64,000 bases of DNA from Streptomyces sp. NBC_01476. GTDB taxonomy: Bacteria > Actinomycetota > Actinomycetes > Streptomycetales > Streptomycetaceae. A model generated the notes under the pieces. It was not told where the DNA came from and made no database searches. It saw nothing but the letters and a program-made list of their open reading frames with translations. Position numbers and translations under genes: made by a program. The stretch covers positions 843,501 to 907,500 of the forward strand of contig NZ_CP109446.1 of the NCBI RefSeq assembly GCF_036227265.1. Direction: 5' to 3'. Below, in pieces: positions 24,316-32,046 of the stretch (position 1 is the first letter of the stretch; the number at the start of each line of letters is the position of its first letter).

Positions 24316-25833
24316 CTACTCGACGTCCACCCAGTCGAGCGTCCGCTGCACCGCCTTCTTCCAGCCCGCGACGCCGTCCGCGCGCTGCTTGTCGGTCCAG
24401 TTCGGCTCCCAGCGGCGCGACTCGTGCCAGTGCTCGCGCAGCTCGTCGGTGTCCCGCCAGAAGCCGGTGGCCAGACCCGCCGCGTAGGCGGCGCCGAGCG
24501 CGGTGGTCTCGGCGACGACCGGCCGGCTGACCGGCACACCGAGCACGTCGGCCTGGGTCTGCATGCACAGGTCGTTGGCGGTGACACCGCCGTCGACCTT
24601 GAGCACGTCCAGGTGCACCCCGGAGTCCTGCTCCATCGCCTCGACCACGTCGCGGCTCTGGTAGCACATGGATTCCAGCGTGGCCCTGGCCAGGTGGCCG
24701 TTGGTGTGGAAGCGGGCCAGGCCGACGATCGCGCCACGGGCGTCGGAGCGCCAGTACGGCGCGAACAGTCCGGAGAAGGCCGGCACGAAGTAGATGCCGT
24801 CGCTGCTCTCGACCGTCTTGGCCAGCCGCTCGCTCTCCGCGGCGTTGGAGATGATGTGCATCTGGTCGCGCAGCCACTGCACCGCGGAACCGGTGACGGC
24901 GATCGAGCCCTCCAGCGCGTAGACGGCCGGCTGGTCGCCGAACTTGTAGGCGACCGTGGTGATCAGGCCGTGCTCGGAGTGCACCGCCTCGGTACCGGTG
25001 TTGAGCAGCAGGAAGTTACCGGTGCCGTAGGTGTTCTTGGCCTCGCCGGGGGCGAAGCAGACCTGGCCGACGGTGGCCGCCTGCTGGTCACCGAGGACGC
25101 CGGTGATGGGGATCGCGGCGTTCAGCGGCCGGGAGGTGCGGGTGGTGCCGTACGCCTCACGGTCGGAGGAGGGGTTGATCTTCGGCAGCATCGCCCGCGG
25201 GATGCCGAAGATGCCCAGCAGTTCCTCGTCCCAGTCGAGCGTCTCCAGGTCCATCAGCATGGTGCGGCTGGCGTTGGTGACGTCGGTGGCGTGGATGCCG
25301 CCGTTGGGGCCGCCGGTGAGGTTCCACAGCACCCAGGAGTCGGTGGTGCCGAAGACCGCGTTGCCCTGCTCGGCCGCCTCGCGGACCCCGTCGACGTTCT
25401 CCAGGATCCACTTGATCTTGCCGCCGGAGAAGTACGTGGCCGGCGGCAGACCGGCCCGAGACCTGATCAGGTCACCGTGGCCGTCCCGCTCCAGCGCCTT
25501 GGCGATGGAGTCGGTACGGGTGTCCTGCCAGACGATCGCGTTGCAGTACGGCCGGCCGTTGCGCGGGTCCCACACGACGGTCGTCTCACGCTGGTTGGTG
25601 ATGCCGATCGCCGCCAGATCGGTGGGCGCGATGCCCGCCGACTTCACGGCGTTCTGGATCGCGACGTTGGTGCGCTCCCAGATCTCGATCGGGTCGTGCT
25701 CGACCCAGCCGGGGCGCGGCAGGTACTGGGTGTGCTCCAGTTGGTGCTTCGCCACTTCGTTGCCGTCGTGGTCGAAGATCATGAAGCGGCTGCTGGTGGT
25801 TCCCTGGTCCACCGCGCCGACGAAGTCCGCCAT
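24316..25833 (-). CDS. glpK: Glycerol kinase
   Basis: A 505-residue FGGY-family kinase that makes sn-glycerol 3-phosphate from glycerol and ATP. The N-terminal phosphate-binding segment is [16 protein letters not shown]; the glycerol/substrate region has QRETTVVWD and [16 protein letters not shown]; the C-terminal FGGY signature region has [25 protein letters not shown] in parts. Length matches GlpK. ATG 25833 is 34 bases after the glpF stop, so the two form an operon with the facilitator first. No glpD or IclR-type regulator is next to it. Confidence 0.97.
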   Translation of the reverse strand: MADFVGAVDQGTTSSRFMIFDHDGNEVAKHQLEHTQYLPRPGWVEHDPIEIWERTNVAIQNAVKSAGIAPTDLAAIGITNQRETTVVWDPRNGRPYCNAIVWQDTRTDSIAKALERDGHGDLIRSRAGLPPATYFSGGKIKWILENVDGVREAAEQGNAVFGTTDSWVLWNLTGGPNGGIHATDVTNASRTMLMDLETLDWDEELLGIFGIPRAMLPKINPSSDREAYGTTRTSRPLNAAIPITGVLGDQQAATVGQVCFAPGEAKNTYGTGNFLLLNTGTEAVHSEHGLITTVAYKFGDQPAVYALEGSIAVTGSAVQWLRDQMHIISNAAESERLAKTVESSDGIYFVPAFSGLFAPYWRSDARGAIVGLARFHTNGHLARATLESMCYQSRDVVEAMEQDSGVHLDVLKVDGGVTANDLCMQTQADVLGVPVSRPVVAETTALGAAYAAGLATGFWRDTDELREHWHESRRWEPNWTDKQRADGVAGWKKAVQRTLDWVDVE

Positions 25834-25867
25834 GGTGTACTGCCTCTCGATGGGTTGGCGTTCGGGG

Positions 25868-26719
25868 TCAGGCGGCGGGCTGGGAGGTGGGCGCGCGGCC
25901 GGGCGGCTCGGGTTCGGCGGTCGGCAGGAAGTGTCCGACGAAGAGCTTGTAGAACACCCCGCCGATCAGACCGCCCACGATCGGGCCGGCGATCGGCACC
26001 CAGAAGTAGAGGTTGCCCCATTGATCTCGCCAGGCCGTGTCGTAGCCGGTGATGTAGCTGGCCAGTCGGGGGCCGAAGTCACGGGCCGGGTTGATGGCGT
26101 ATCCGGCGTCGGTGCCCCAGGCCATACCGATGGCGACGACGACCAGGCCGATGATGAACGGGCCCAGGTTGGCACCCGGCGGGGTGCTCAGCACGTCGGT
26201 GATCGCGAGGATCAGGATCAGCAGGATGGCGGTGCCGATGACCTGGTCACGGAAGGCGCCCCATTCGTGCACCCCCGCGGTGGTCGAGCCGTTGCCCGGC
26301 AGGGTGGAGAAGACCGTCTGCGTCTTGATGGTGTGGCCGGGGTCGAATTTGGCCAGCACCTCGGTGTAGTTCCACCGCACCAGCAGGGCGGCCGCGAAGG
26401 CGCCGAGGGTCTGCGCCACGGCGTACGGGGCGACCTTCTGCCAGGGGAAGCCCCTGAAGGCCGCCAGGGTGATGGTCACCGCCGGGTTCAGATGCGCACC
26501 GCTCAGTCGGGCGGCGAGGTAGACACCGAGCGTGACGCCCAGTCCCCACGCCCAGGAGATGCTGTCGTGGTTGCCCAGCCCTCCCGGAGGGGTGGTCAGG
26601 CCACCGCCGGCGACCACCTGGGCCACCACACCGGTGCCGAACAGAATAAGGATCATCGTGCCGGCGAATTCCGCCGACAGCTCGCCGATCAGTCCTGATC
26701 CGCGCGCTCGTGCCGCCAT
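25868..26719 (-). CDS. glpF: Glycerol uptake facilitator (MIP/aquaporin family)
   Basis: A 283-residue membrane channel with six transmembrane helices and two half-helices. Both asparagine-proline-alanine motifs are present: HLNPAVT and [11 protein letters not shown]. The Asp and Arg in NPARD and FGPR are typical of glycerol-conducting aquaglyceroporins rather than water-only channels. The C-terminal tail is Pro/Glu-rich and cytoplasmic. It lets glycerol cross the membrane to be trapped by the downstream kinase. ATG 26719 follows a GGAAAG stretch. Confidence 0.95.
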   Translation of the reverse strand: MAARARGSGLIGELSAEFAGTMILILFGTGVVAQVVAGGGLTTPPGGLGNHDSISWAWGLGVTLGVYLAARLSGAHLNPAVTITLAAFRGFPWQKVAPYAVAQTLGAFAAALLVRWNYTEVLAKFDPGHTIKTQTVFSTLPGNGSTTAGVHEWGAFRDQVIGTAILLILILAITDVLSTPPGANLGPFIIGLVVVAIGMAWGTDAGYAINPARDFGPRLASYITGYDTAWRDQWGNLYFWVPIAGPIVGGLIGGVFYKLFVGHFLPTAEPEPPGRAPTSQPAA

Positions 26720-26990
26720 GATGCCTACTTTCCGCCGGTCGTACGGAGCCGGCTGTGGCTCGTGTTACCCCCGGATTTCCCTTCACACTGGAGCACGCGC
26801 CGACGGACTCGGCACCTGGGGTTGGGCCGCCCGAAGTACCCGGGCCACATGGCCCACGCAGGTGCCCGGCGGATCCGGACACGGCGCTGTATCCGTCATT
26901 TCCCGTTCCCGGTACGGGAGTTCGGGTAGACGCCTGCCATACCTGGTCTAACACCCAACCGACGGGCCGGGAAGATCGGAGACACGCATC

Positions 26991-27284
26991 ATGACCAAAG
27001 CCAAGACCGGCGGGAAAACCCAGACCAAGGCGAACACCAAGGTCACCAAGGCCAAGCCCGCCTCGGCGGCCGGCCGGACCGTGACGAGCTCCAAGGCGTC
27101 CAAGGACGCGAAGAGCGCCGCGGCCAGCGCCCTGTCCCAGACCCCGGGCAAGGCGGAGAAGAAGCCCGGCAAGAAGGCACTGACCGCCGCGGCGAAGGTG
27201 CTGGGCGACAAGAAGGCCACCAAGGCGGAGAAGTCGAAGGCGGCCGGCACCCTGGCACGGGCCGTCTCGCGCGGCGGGAAGTGA
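26991..27284 (+). CDS. Small Lys/Ala-rich basic protein
   Basis: A 97-residue protein with extremely high Lys, Ala, Thr and Ser content and almost no large hydrophobics: MTKAKTGGKTQTKANTK at the start, and KKALTAAAKVLGDKKATKAEK in the second half, which may form a helix. Composition resembles histone H1-like tails and nucleoid-associated proteins, so it may bind DNA or RNA. ATG 26991 follows CGGAGAC. Upstream, GTTCCC (26905-26910) and GGGTAG (26924-26929), 13 bases apart, resemble a SigB-type stress promoter. Function not known. Confidence 0.75.
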   Translation: MTKAKTGGKTQTKANTKVTKAKPASAAGRTVTSSKASKDAKSAAASALSQTPGKAEKKPGKKALTAAAKVLGDKKATKAEKSKAAGTLARAVSRGGK

Positions 27285-27349
27285 GGCTGCCGGAGGTCGC
27301 CTGCTCCGAGTCAGGTGATCTCCGGCCGCATCCTGGGCAGGCGCGTGAC

Positions 27350-27664
27350 ATGGACGACATGGAGGACAACCTGCCGGCGGAGGCGTACATCGGCCCCGCA
27401 ACCGTGCTGACCAGCGGACATGCCATTCCGGTGGAGGCCGAGCTCTTCATAAGGAACGACCCGAGCGGGGCGACCGTGCTCAAGACGTGGTCGGGCCATC
27501 TGGAGGCCGCCACCAATGTGAACCTCTTCGCGGTCGGAATGGGCCCATGCACTCTGCGGCTGCCCGACGGCCGGGAAGGCACCTTCGTACCGGGCGCGGT
27601 CACCGTGGGGACCGGGATCATCCCGGTCACGGGACGGGGTCTGGCACCCTTTGACGCACAGTGA
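27350..27664 (+). CDS. Small beta-rich hypothetical protein, possibly DUF4873-like
   Basis: A 104-residue protein. It has YIGPATVLTSGHAIPVEAEL, a pattern with a short strand, a GPATV turn and another strand, then TWSGHLEAA and a Gly-rich end VGTGIIPVTGRGLAPF. The beginning and the closing GxGxxPF resemble DUF4873 proteins, but I cannot confirm this. ATG 27350 was chosen over the frame-opening 27281, which would overlap the previous gene; ATG 27359 is also possible. No strong ribosome-binding site is visible. Function unknown. Confidence 0.6.
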   Translation: MDDMEDNLPAEAYIGPATVLTSGHAIPVEAELFIRNDPSGATVLKTWSGHLEAATNVNLFAVGMGPCTLRLPDGREGTFVPGAVTVGTGIIPVTGRGLAPFDAQ

Positions 27665-27760
27665 TCATCCCCGGTCGCGCGGGGTGCGCGGCCAGGAATA
27701 CCTGCCGTCCCCGTCCCGTTCCGTAAAGGCGAGTAGACCCACGAGGACTGGAGGACCGAG

Positions 27761-28276
27761 ATGGCCGCGCAGACGCAGAAGGCCGTGCTTGCGGGCGGGT
27801 GCTTCTGGGGCATGCAGGACCTGATCCGCCGGCAGCCAGGAGTGATCGAGACCCGGGTCGGCTACACGGGCGGTGACGTGCCGAACGCGACCTACCGCCG
27901 CCATGGCACCCACGCGGAGTCGATCGAGATCATCTTCGACCCGGAGAAGACGGACTACCGCGCCCTGCTGGAGTTCTTCTTCCAGATTCACGACCCGAGC
28001 ACGAAGAACCGCCAGGGCAACGACATCGGTGCCAGCTACCGCTCGGCGATCTACTACGTGGACGACGAGCAGAAGCGGATCGCCGAGGACACCATCGCGG
28101 ATGTGGACGCCTCCGGCCTGTGGCCGGGCAAGGTCGTCACCGAGGTGGAGCCGCTGGGCCCGTTCTGGGAGGCCGAGCCGGAGCACCAGGACTACCTGGA
28201 GCGTTACCCCGACGGCTACACCTGCCACTTCCCCCGCCCGGGCTGGAAGCTCCCGGTCCGGCAGCAGCAGGGCTGA
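27761..28276 (+). CDS. msrA: Peptide-methionine (S)-S-oxide reductase
   Basis: A 171-residue MsrA, which reduces the S epimer of methionine sulfoxide in proteins. The catalytic motif is GCFWG at residues 13-17 with Cys14; the downstream family signature includes [19 protein letters not shown] and [13 protein letters not shown]. The C-terminus has only a short tail without an obvious second resolving Cys pair besides C in YTCHFP. ATG 27761 follows GGAGG. A large nested hairpin ends the transcript. Confidence 0.96.
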   Translation: MAAQTQKAVLAGGCFWGMQDLIRRQPGVIETRVGYTGGDVPNATYRRHGTHAESIEIIFDPEKTDYRALLEFFFQIHDPSTKNRQGNDIGASYRSAIYYVDDEQKRIAEDTIADVDASGLWPGKVVTEVEPLGPFWEAEPEHQDYLERYPDGYTCHFPRPGWKLPVRQQQG

Positions 28277-28330
28277 GGCTCCGGAAGACCGGGGACCGGG
28301 GACCGAGGCCCGGGACACACCGGCACACCA

Positions 28331-28399
28331 CGCCGGCCGCCGCCGCGCACAGCCGCCCGCACCCGCAAAGGTGCGGGCGACCCGCGGCGGCGGCCGGCG
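28331..28399. terminator. Nested double-stem bidirectional terminator
   Basis: A perfect 17-bp outer stem (28331-28347 with 28383-28399, CGCCGGCCGCCGCCGCG and its complement) encloses a perfect 10-bp inner stem (CGCCCGCACC at 28354-28363 with GGTGCGGGCG at 28370-28379). It separates convergent msrA and the Roadblock gene at 28444. Confidence 0.85.
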
Positions 28400-28443
28400 T
28401 TCGCGTTCCCGGGGCCTCCGCGGGGCCGGGCCAGAGGCAGGGG

Positions 28444-28824
28444 TCAGGCGGCGGTGAGCAGTGTGGCGAGGTGTTCCACGGTCGCCGGGGACTCCCGGTT
28501 GAGGCCGGCCAGGTCCAGGCCCTCGTCGGCGAGGATCGCCAGCAGCGCGTGGTCGCCGATGGCGAGCACCACCACGTAGCCGCCGGCGCACCGCGCGACC
28601 ACGTCCCGCAGACCGCCGAGACCGACCTCGGCGGCGGTGCGCCGGCCGAGCCCGAGGCTCGCGGCGGCGAGGGCGGAGACCGACTCCGGCTGCGCGGTGG
28701 CGGTGTCCGCCGCCACCAGTAGTCCGTCGGCGGTGGCGATCACGGCCTCGTTGATCCCCATGACCCGCTCGCGCAGCGCCTTCAGAACGGAAACGAGTGC
28801 TTCGTACGGTGCCGGGGTGGTCAT
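28444..28824 (-). CDS. Roadblock/LC7-domain protein
   Basis: A 126-residue single-domain protein with the Roadblock/LC7 fold: an N-terminal amphipathic helix (ALVSVLKALRERVMGINEAV), strands VIATADGLLVAADT, a helix around SVSALAAASLGLGRRTAAE, then YVVVLAIGDHALLAILAD. Such proteins act as regulators or scaffolds of small Ras-like GTPases, as in MglB and the Streptomyces conservons. ATG 28824 lies behind AAGGAGAG. It follows the PATAN-like gene on the same strand. Confidence 0.85.
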   Translation of the reverse strand: MTTPAPYEALVSVLKALRERVMGINEAVIATADGLLVAADTATAQPESVSALAAASLGLGRRTAAEVGLGGLRDVVARCAGGYVVVLAIGDHALLAILADEGLDLAGLNRESPATVEHLATLLTAA

Positions 28825-28863
28825 GGTGCGCTCTCCTTGAGGGTTGCTGCTGATATCGCCCGC

Positions 28864-29715
28864 TCAGTCGCGCTGCGGGGAGGCCGGGCCGGTGTCCGGC
28901 CGGCGCCGGGGGGTGCGGCGCGGCAGGGGCCCCGCCGTTTCCTGGCCGCCGCCCGGCGGGGAGGCCGCCGGGCCGGTGGGGGCCCGCACCGCAACCAGGG
29001 GCGCCGCACGCGCCTCCTGCGGCTCACGTCCGATGAACCGTTTCGCCTCCAGCCGGGCCAGGTCGAGCAGGACAGGGAAGACTCCGCGGCCCGTCGCGAA
29101 GGCGATGTCACGGGGGGTACGGCGGCCGTCGACACCGAGCAGCAGCCGGCTGCGGCGGGCGTCGAGCGGGCGGACGCCGTCGCGTGCGGAGGGCGCCGGC
29201 CGGACCGGTGCCCGGACGAACTCGCCCAGCGGTGTCCAGTGCCGGCGCAGGACGGCCAGGCGGCGCGCGGTCTCGGCGGCGATCCTGGCCGGTTCCTCGC
29301 CGGGCGAAGCGGCCAGCTCCGGGGCCGGGACGGCCGGATCCACCCGCCAGCCGGTCGCGGGGTTCAGCGCCATCGCGAACGCCCCGTCGAAGAGGGCCGC
29401 GGTGCAGACCATGTCCAGTTCCGCGGCGCCGACCAGGCCGCCGCCGATCAGCGCCGCCCGGAGCGGACCGCCGGGCGGCGTGGCCGCCCGGGCACCGGCC
29501 CAGTCGGCCTCGGTGATCCGGCCGGACTTCAGCAGGACCGACTCGGCGGTCGGGGCGGCGGGTGTCTCGACCGCGACGATCAGGCCGCCGTGGAGATGGA
29601 GCGCCCCGCCGGGGCCGCCCACCACCACGACCGCGCCAGAGAAACGTTCCTGCCGCAACTCGGCCAGCAGTGCGGGGATGTTGCGCGGCGGTCGCCTGCG
29701 CGGGGCATCGCTCAT
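28864..29715 (-). CDS. DUF4388/PATAN-like signalling protein
   Basis: A 283-residue protein. Residues about 10-130 look like the DUF4388 (PATAN) fold: NIPALLAELRQERFSGAVVV, then a GGxxGALHLHGGLIVAVETP strand pair, TAESVLLKSGRITEADW and a helix. A second half has ARRSRLLLGVDGRRTPRDIAFATGRGVFPVLLDLARLEAKRFI in parts, like a winged-helix or second PATAN unit. The C-terminal 50 residues are Pro/Arg-rich and disordered. ATG 29715 overlaps the end of the upstream Roadblock gene by 4 bases. In bacterial signalling, PATAN domains are linked to two-component systems and GTPase regulation. Precise role unknown. Confidence 0.65.
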   Translation of the reverse strand: MSDAPRRRPPRNIPALLAELRQERFSGAVVVVGGPGGALHLHGGLIVAVETPAAPTAESVLLKSGRITEADWAGARAATPPGGPLRAALIGGGLVGAAELDMVCTAALFDGAFAMALNPATGWRVDPAVPAPELAASPGEEPARIAAETARRLAVLRRHWTPLGEFVRAPVRPAPSARDGVRPLDARRSRLLLGVDGRRTPRDIAFATGRGVFPVLLDLARLEAKRFIGREPQEARAAPLVAVRAPTGPAASPPGGGQETAGPLPRRTPRRRPDTGPASPQRD

Positions 29716-30095
29716 GCCAGCAACATCCTCACGTGCTCGGAGAGCTGACGGACCGCCAGCGCGAGGTTGGTGCCCTCACGGTCGAGCACCACGGACAGCA
29801 GCACCGGGTCGCCGTGCCGGGGCACGACCTCCACGATGTGGTGCACCCGCCGGCTGGTGACGACCACGTTCTCCAACTCCCCCCAGGCACCGGCGTCGTG
29901 CAGTCCGTCGCCGATCAGGGCCGCCAGCTCGGAGATGTCCGTCCCCGGTCCGGCCGGACCGCACTCCCCCGCTTCCGCATAGGTCAGACCCGTCACCGCG
30001 TCCACAACGGCCGCGCCCAGCACCCCCGGTGTGGAAAGGACGTGGTCCAGAACCGACTCCAGCGCGTGCACGGACACCCCTTCACTTTCTGACAT
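29712..30095 (-). CDS. Roadblock-like protein, first gene of the minus-strand signalling operon
   Basis: A 127-residue protein with the alternating helix-strand pattern of Roadblock/LC7 domains: HALESVLDHVLSTPGVLGAAVVDAVTGLTYAE (cut here), a helix DISELAALIGDGLHDAG, strands VVVTSRRVHHIVEVVP and DPVLLSVVLDREGTNLALAVRQLSEH. The ATG at 30095 has no clear ribosome-binding site, while GTG 30071 has GAAGGGG at a good distance and would give 119 residues. It reads divergently from another Roadblock-like gene across a 120-bp AT-richer spacer. Confidence 0.7.
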   Translation of the reverse strand: MSESEGVSVHALESVLDHVLSTPGVLGAAVVDAVTGLTYAEAGECGPAGPGTDISELAALIGDGLHDAGAWGELENVVVTSRRVHHIVEVVPRHGDPVLLSVVLDREGTNLALAVRQLSEHVRMLLA

Positions 30096-30216
30096 CAGGC
30101 AGAGTACGTTAATTCGCAAGTTGCACAACAGAGATCGAAGATGACGTTTTCTGCATCCACCAGGTATCCCTCCGGTTCCGCCCGGAGTGGTCCAGTCCAC
30201 AGCTAGGGAAATCACC

Positions 30217-30582
30217 GTGAACATTGAGTCCGCACTCAAAGAGGCGATGGCCGTCGACGGCACGCTCGGGGTGGCACTCGTCGACTACGAGAGCGGCATG
30301 ACGCTCGGCACCCTGGGCGGCGGGACGGAACTGGACCTGGAGATCGCGGCGGCCGGCAACACCGAGGTGGTGCGGGCCAAGGCCCGCACCCTGGCGATGC
30401 TGGCGATCGACGACACCATCGAGGACATCCTCATCACCCTGGGCACGCAGTACCACCTCATCCGGCCGCTGAGCAGCAGCCGGGGTTCGCTCTTCCTGTA
30501 TCTGGCGCTGGACCGCAGCCGCTCCAACCTGGCGCTGGCCCGGCACGCCCTCAAGCGCATCGAGGGCGTCCTGGAGGTCTGA
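30217..30582 (+). CDS. Roadblock-like protein, divergent copy
   Basis: A 121-residue protein with the same pattern as its divergent neighbour: NIESALKEAMAVDGTLGVALVDYESGMTLGTLG (cut here), a helix LEIAAAGNTEVVRAKARTLA, then IEDILITLGTQYHLIRPL and SLFLYLALDRSRSNLALARHAL. The shared LDRxxxNLALAxxxL ending suggests the two came from one ancestor. GTG 30217 lies behind AGGGAA. Probably interacts with GTPases or with the other Roadblock proteins here. Confidence 0.75.
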   Translation: MNIESALKEAMAVDGTLGVALVDYESGMTLGTLGGGTELDLEIAAAGNTEVVRAKARTLAMLAIDDTIEDILITLGTQYHLIRPLSSSRGSLFLYLALDRSRSNLALARHALKRIEGVLEV

Positions 30583-30817
30583 CCCCGGCGGCGCCCGGCC
30601 CGATGCGCCACCACGTGTCACGGGAATATGACAAAACCCGGAAACGCCACCGGGCCCGCATCCGATAACAGGAGAAGCACCGGCCGACCGGAGAAACACT
30701 ATTCTCGTACGTCACACCGTTCGCGAGCGCACCATTCCCCTGTGACACGCAGCAACACATTCATCACCGGCCGGAATAACGGCGGCGTCCGAATTCGCGA
30801 CCGGGGAATTCCGGGCG

Positions 30818-30838
30818 CCGCCCGCATTCGACGGGCGG
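30818..30838 (-). terminator. Terminator after the phosphatase gene
   Basis: A perfect 7-bp stem, CCGCCCG (30818-30824) and CGGGCGG (30832-30838), with a CATTCGA loop, 8 bases beyond the minus-strand stop at 30847. The adjoining 30583-30817 is AT-richer than the surroundings and holds no gene. Confidence 0.5.
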
Positions 30839-30846
30839 GCCGTCCT

Positions 30847-32046
30847 TCAGGCGTGCGCGCCGTTCCGGGTGAGCAGCAGGATCGCCACGTCGTCCAGGTG
30901 GCGGCCGGCGTCCAGTTCGCGGGTCACCGTGGTCAGGTGGTCGATGAGTGCCTGGCCGGTCGGGTCGGGTGCCTTCCCGATGATGGAGATCAGGCCCTCG
31001 GTGCCGAGCCGCTCCCGGCCCGGGCCGGTGTGGCCCTCGGTGAGGCCGTCGGTGTAGAGCAGCAGCGTCGCGGCCGGCGGCAGCTCCAGCCGGGCGGTGT
31101 GCCACTCGGCGGCGCCTGGCATCAGGCCGAGCGCGATCCCGGCGGGGGCCGGCAGCGGGCGGGCGACGGCGCCCTCGACGAGCAGAGGTGTCTCGTGCCC
31201 CGCGAGGGTGACGTCCAACCGGTTGCCGGCCGGGTCGAGCGAGAGCGTCGCGACGGTGGCGAACATCGCCGAGTAGGTGCGTTCGGCGACCAGTATCTGC
31301 TCCATCAAGGAGAGCAGGCCGGTGCCGCGGTGTCCGCCGAGGATCAGCGTCCGCCAGGCGATCCGCAGGCACACCCCGACACCCGCCTCGTCGGGGCCGT
31401 GGCCGCTGACGTCGCCGATGACCGCGTGCACGATGCCGTCGGGGGTCTCCACCACATCGAGGAAGTCCCCTGCCAGCAGGGCGCCTTCGCGGCCCGGGAG
31501 GTAGCAGGAAGTGGGGGTGACCGCGGTGCCGCTGAGCATCGGCACCGGCAGCAGGCTGCGTTCGAGCCGGCTGTTCTCCTGGGCGCGGTGCTGGTTGACC
31601 CGCAGTTCGGCCGCGGTGCGCTCGGCGTGCTTGCGGTGCACCGCGTACCGCACCGCCCGGTCCAGCAGCTCGCCGCTGACCGTGCCCTTGACCAGGTAGT
31701 CCTGGGCGCCGGCGGCGACCGCCTCGATGCCGGCCCGGCCCTCGGCCAGTCCGGTCAGGACGATGATCGCGGCCGCCGGGCAGGCGTTCTGCAGCCGGGT
31801 GACGGCGCCGGTGCCGGCGGCGTCGGGCAGATGCAGGTCGAGCAGGACGCAGTCGGGGGCGCGCCGCCCGACGCAGGTCATGCCGTCGGCGAGCGTCTGG
31901 GCCCACTCCAGATCGACGCTGAGCGAGGTGTCGGAGAGGTACTCCTCGACGAGCAGCGCGTCACCTGGGTCGTCCTCGATCAGCAGGATCCGGTAGCTCA
32001 CCGCGGTGAGCGCCGGGGTGTCGGCCGCGGTGTCGTGGGAGGTCAC
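30847..32046 (-). CDS. Receiver-domain PP2C (SpoIIE-type) protein phosphatase
   Basis: A 399-residue response regulator with enzymatic output. Residues about 17-135 form a receiver domain: acidic pocket LLIEDDPGDALL, phospho-acceptor Asp in VLLDLHLPDAAG, conserved Lys in QDYLVKG. A short helical linker leads to a SpoIIE/PP2C domain with the metal-binding GDVSGHGPDEA and later LLLYTDGLTEG and HLDDVAILLL. Such proteins dephosphorylate anti-sigma-factor antagonists. GTG 32046 overlaps the kinase stop by 4 bases (GTGA), so kinase and phosphatase are made together. Confidence 0.9.
   Translation of the reverse strand: MTSHDTAADTPALTAVSYRILLIEDDPGDALLVEEYLSDTSLSVDLEWAQTLADGMTCVGRRAPDCVLLDLHLPDAAGTGAVTRLQNACPAAAIIVLTGLAEGRAGIEAVAAGAQDYLVKGTVSGELLDRAVRYAVHRKHAERTAAELRVNQHRAQENSRLERSLLPVPMLSGTAVTPTSCYLPGREGALLAGDFLDVVETPDGIVHAVIGDVSGHGPDEAGVGVCLRIAWRTLILGGHRGTGLLSLMEQILVAERTYSAMFATVATLSLDPAGNRLDVTLAGHETPLLVEGAVARPLPAPAGIALGLMPGAAEWHTARLELPPAATLLLYTDGLTEGHTGPGRERLGTEGLISIIGKAPDPTGQALIDHLTTVTRELDAGRHLDDVAILLLTRNGAHA

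Noticed and set aside
30583..30846. A possible small gene in the AT-richer stretch between the Roadblock and phosphatase genes
   Set aside because: The open frames there have no codon bias, no ribosome-binding site and no conserved motif; short hairpins suggest only terminators.
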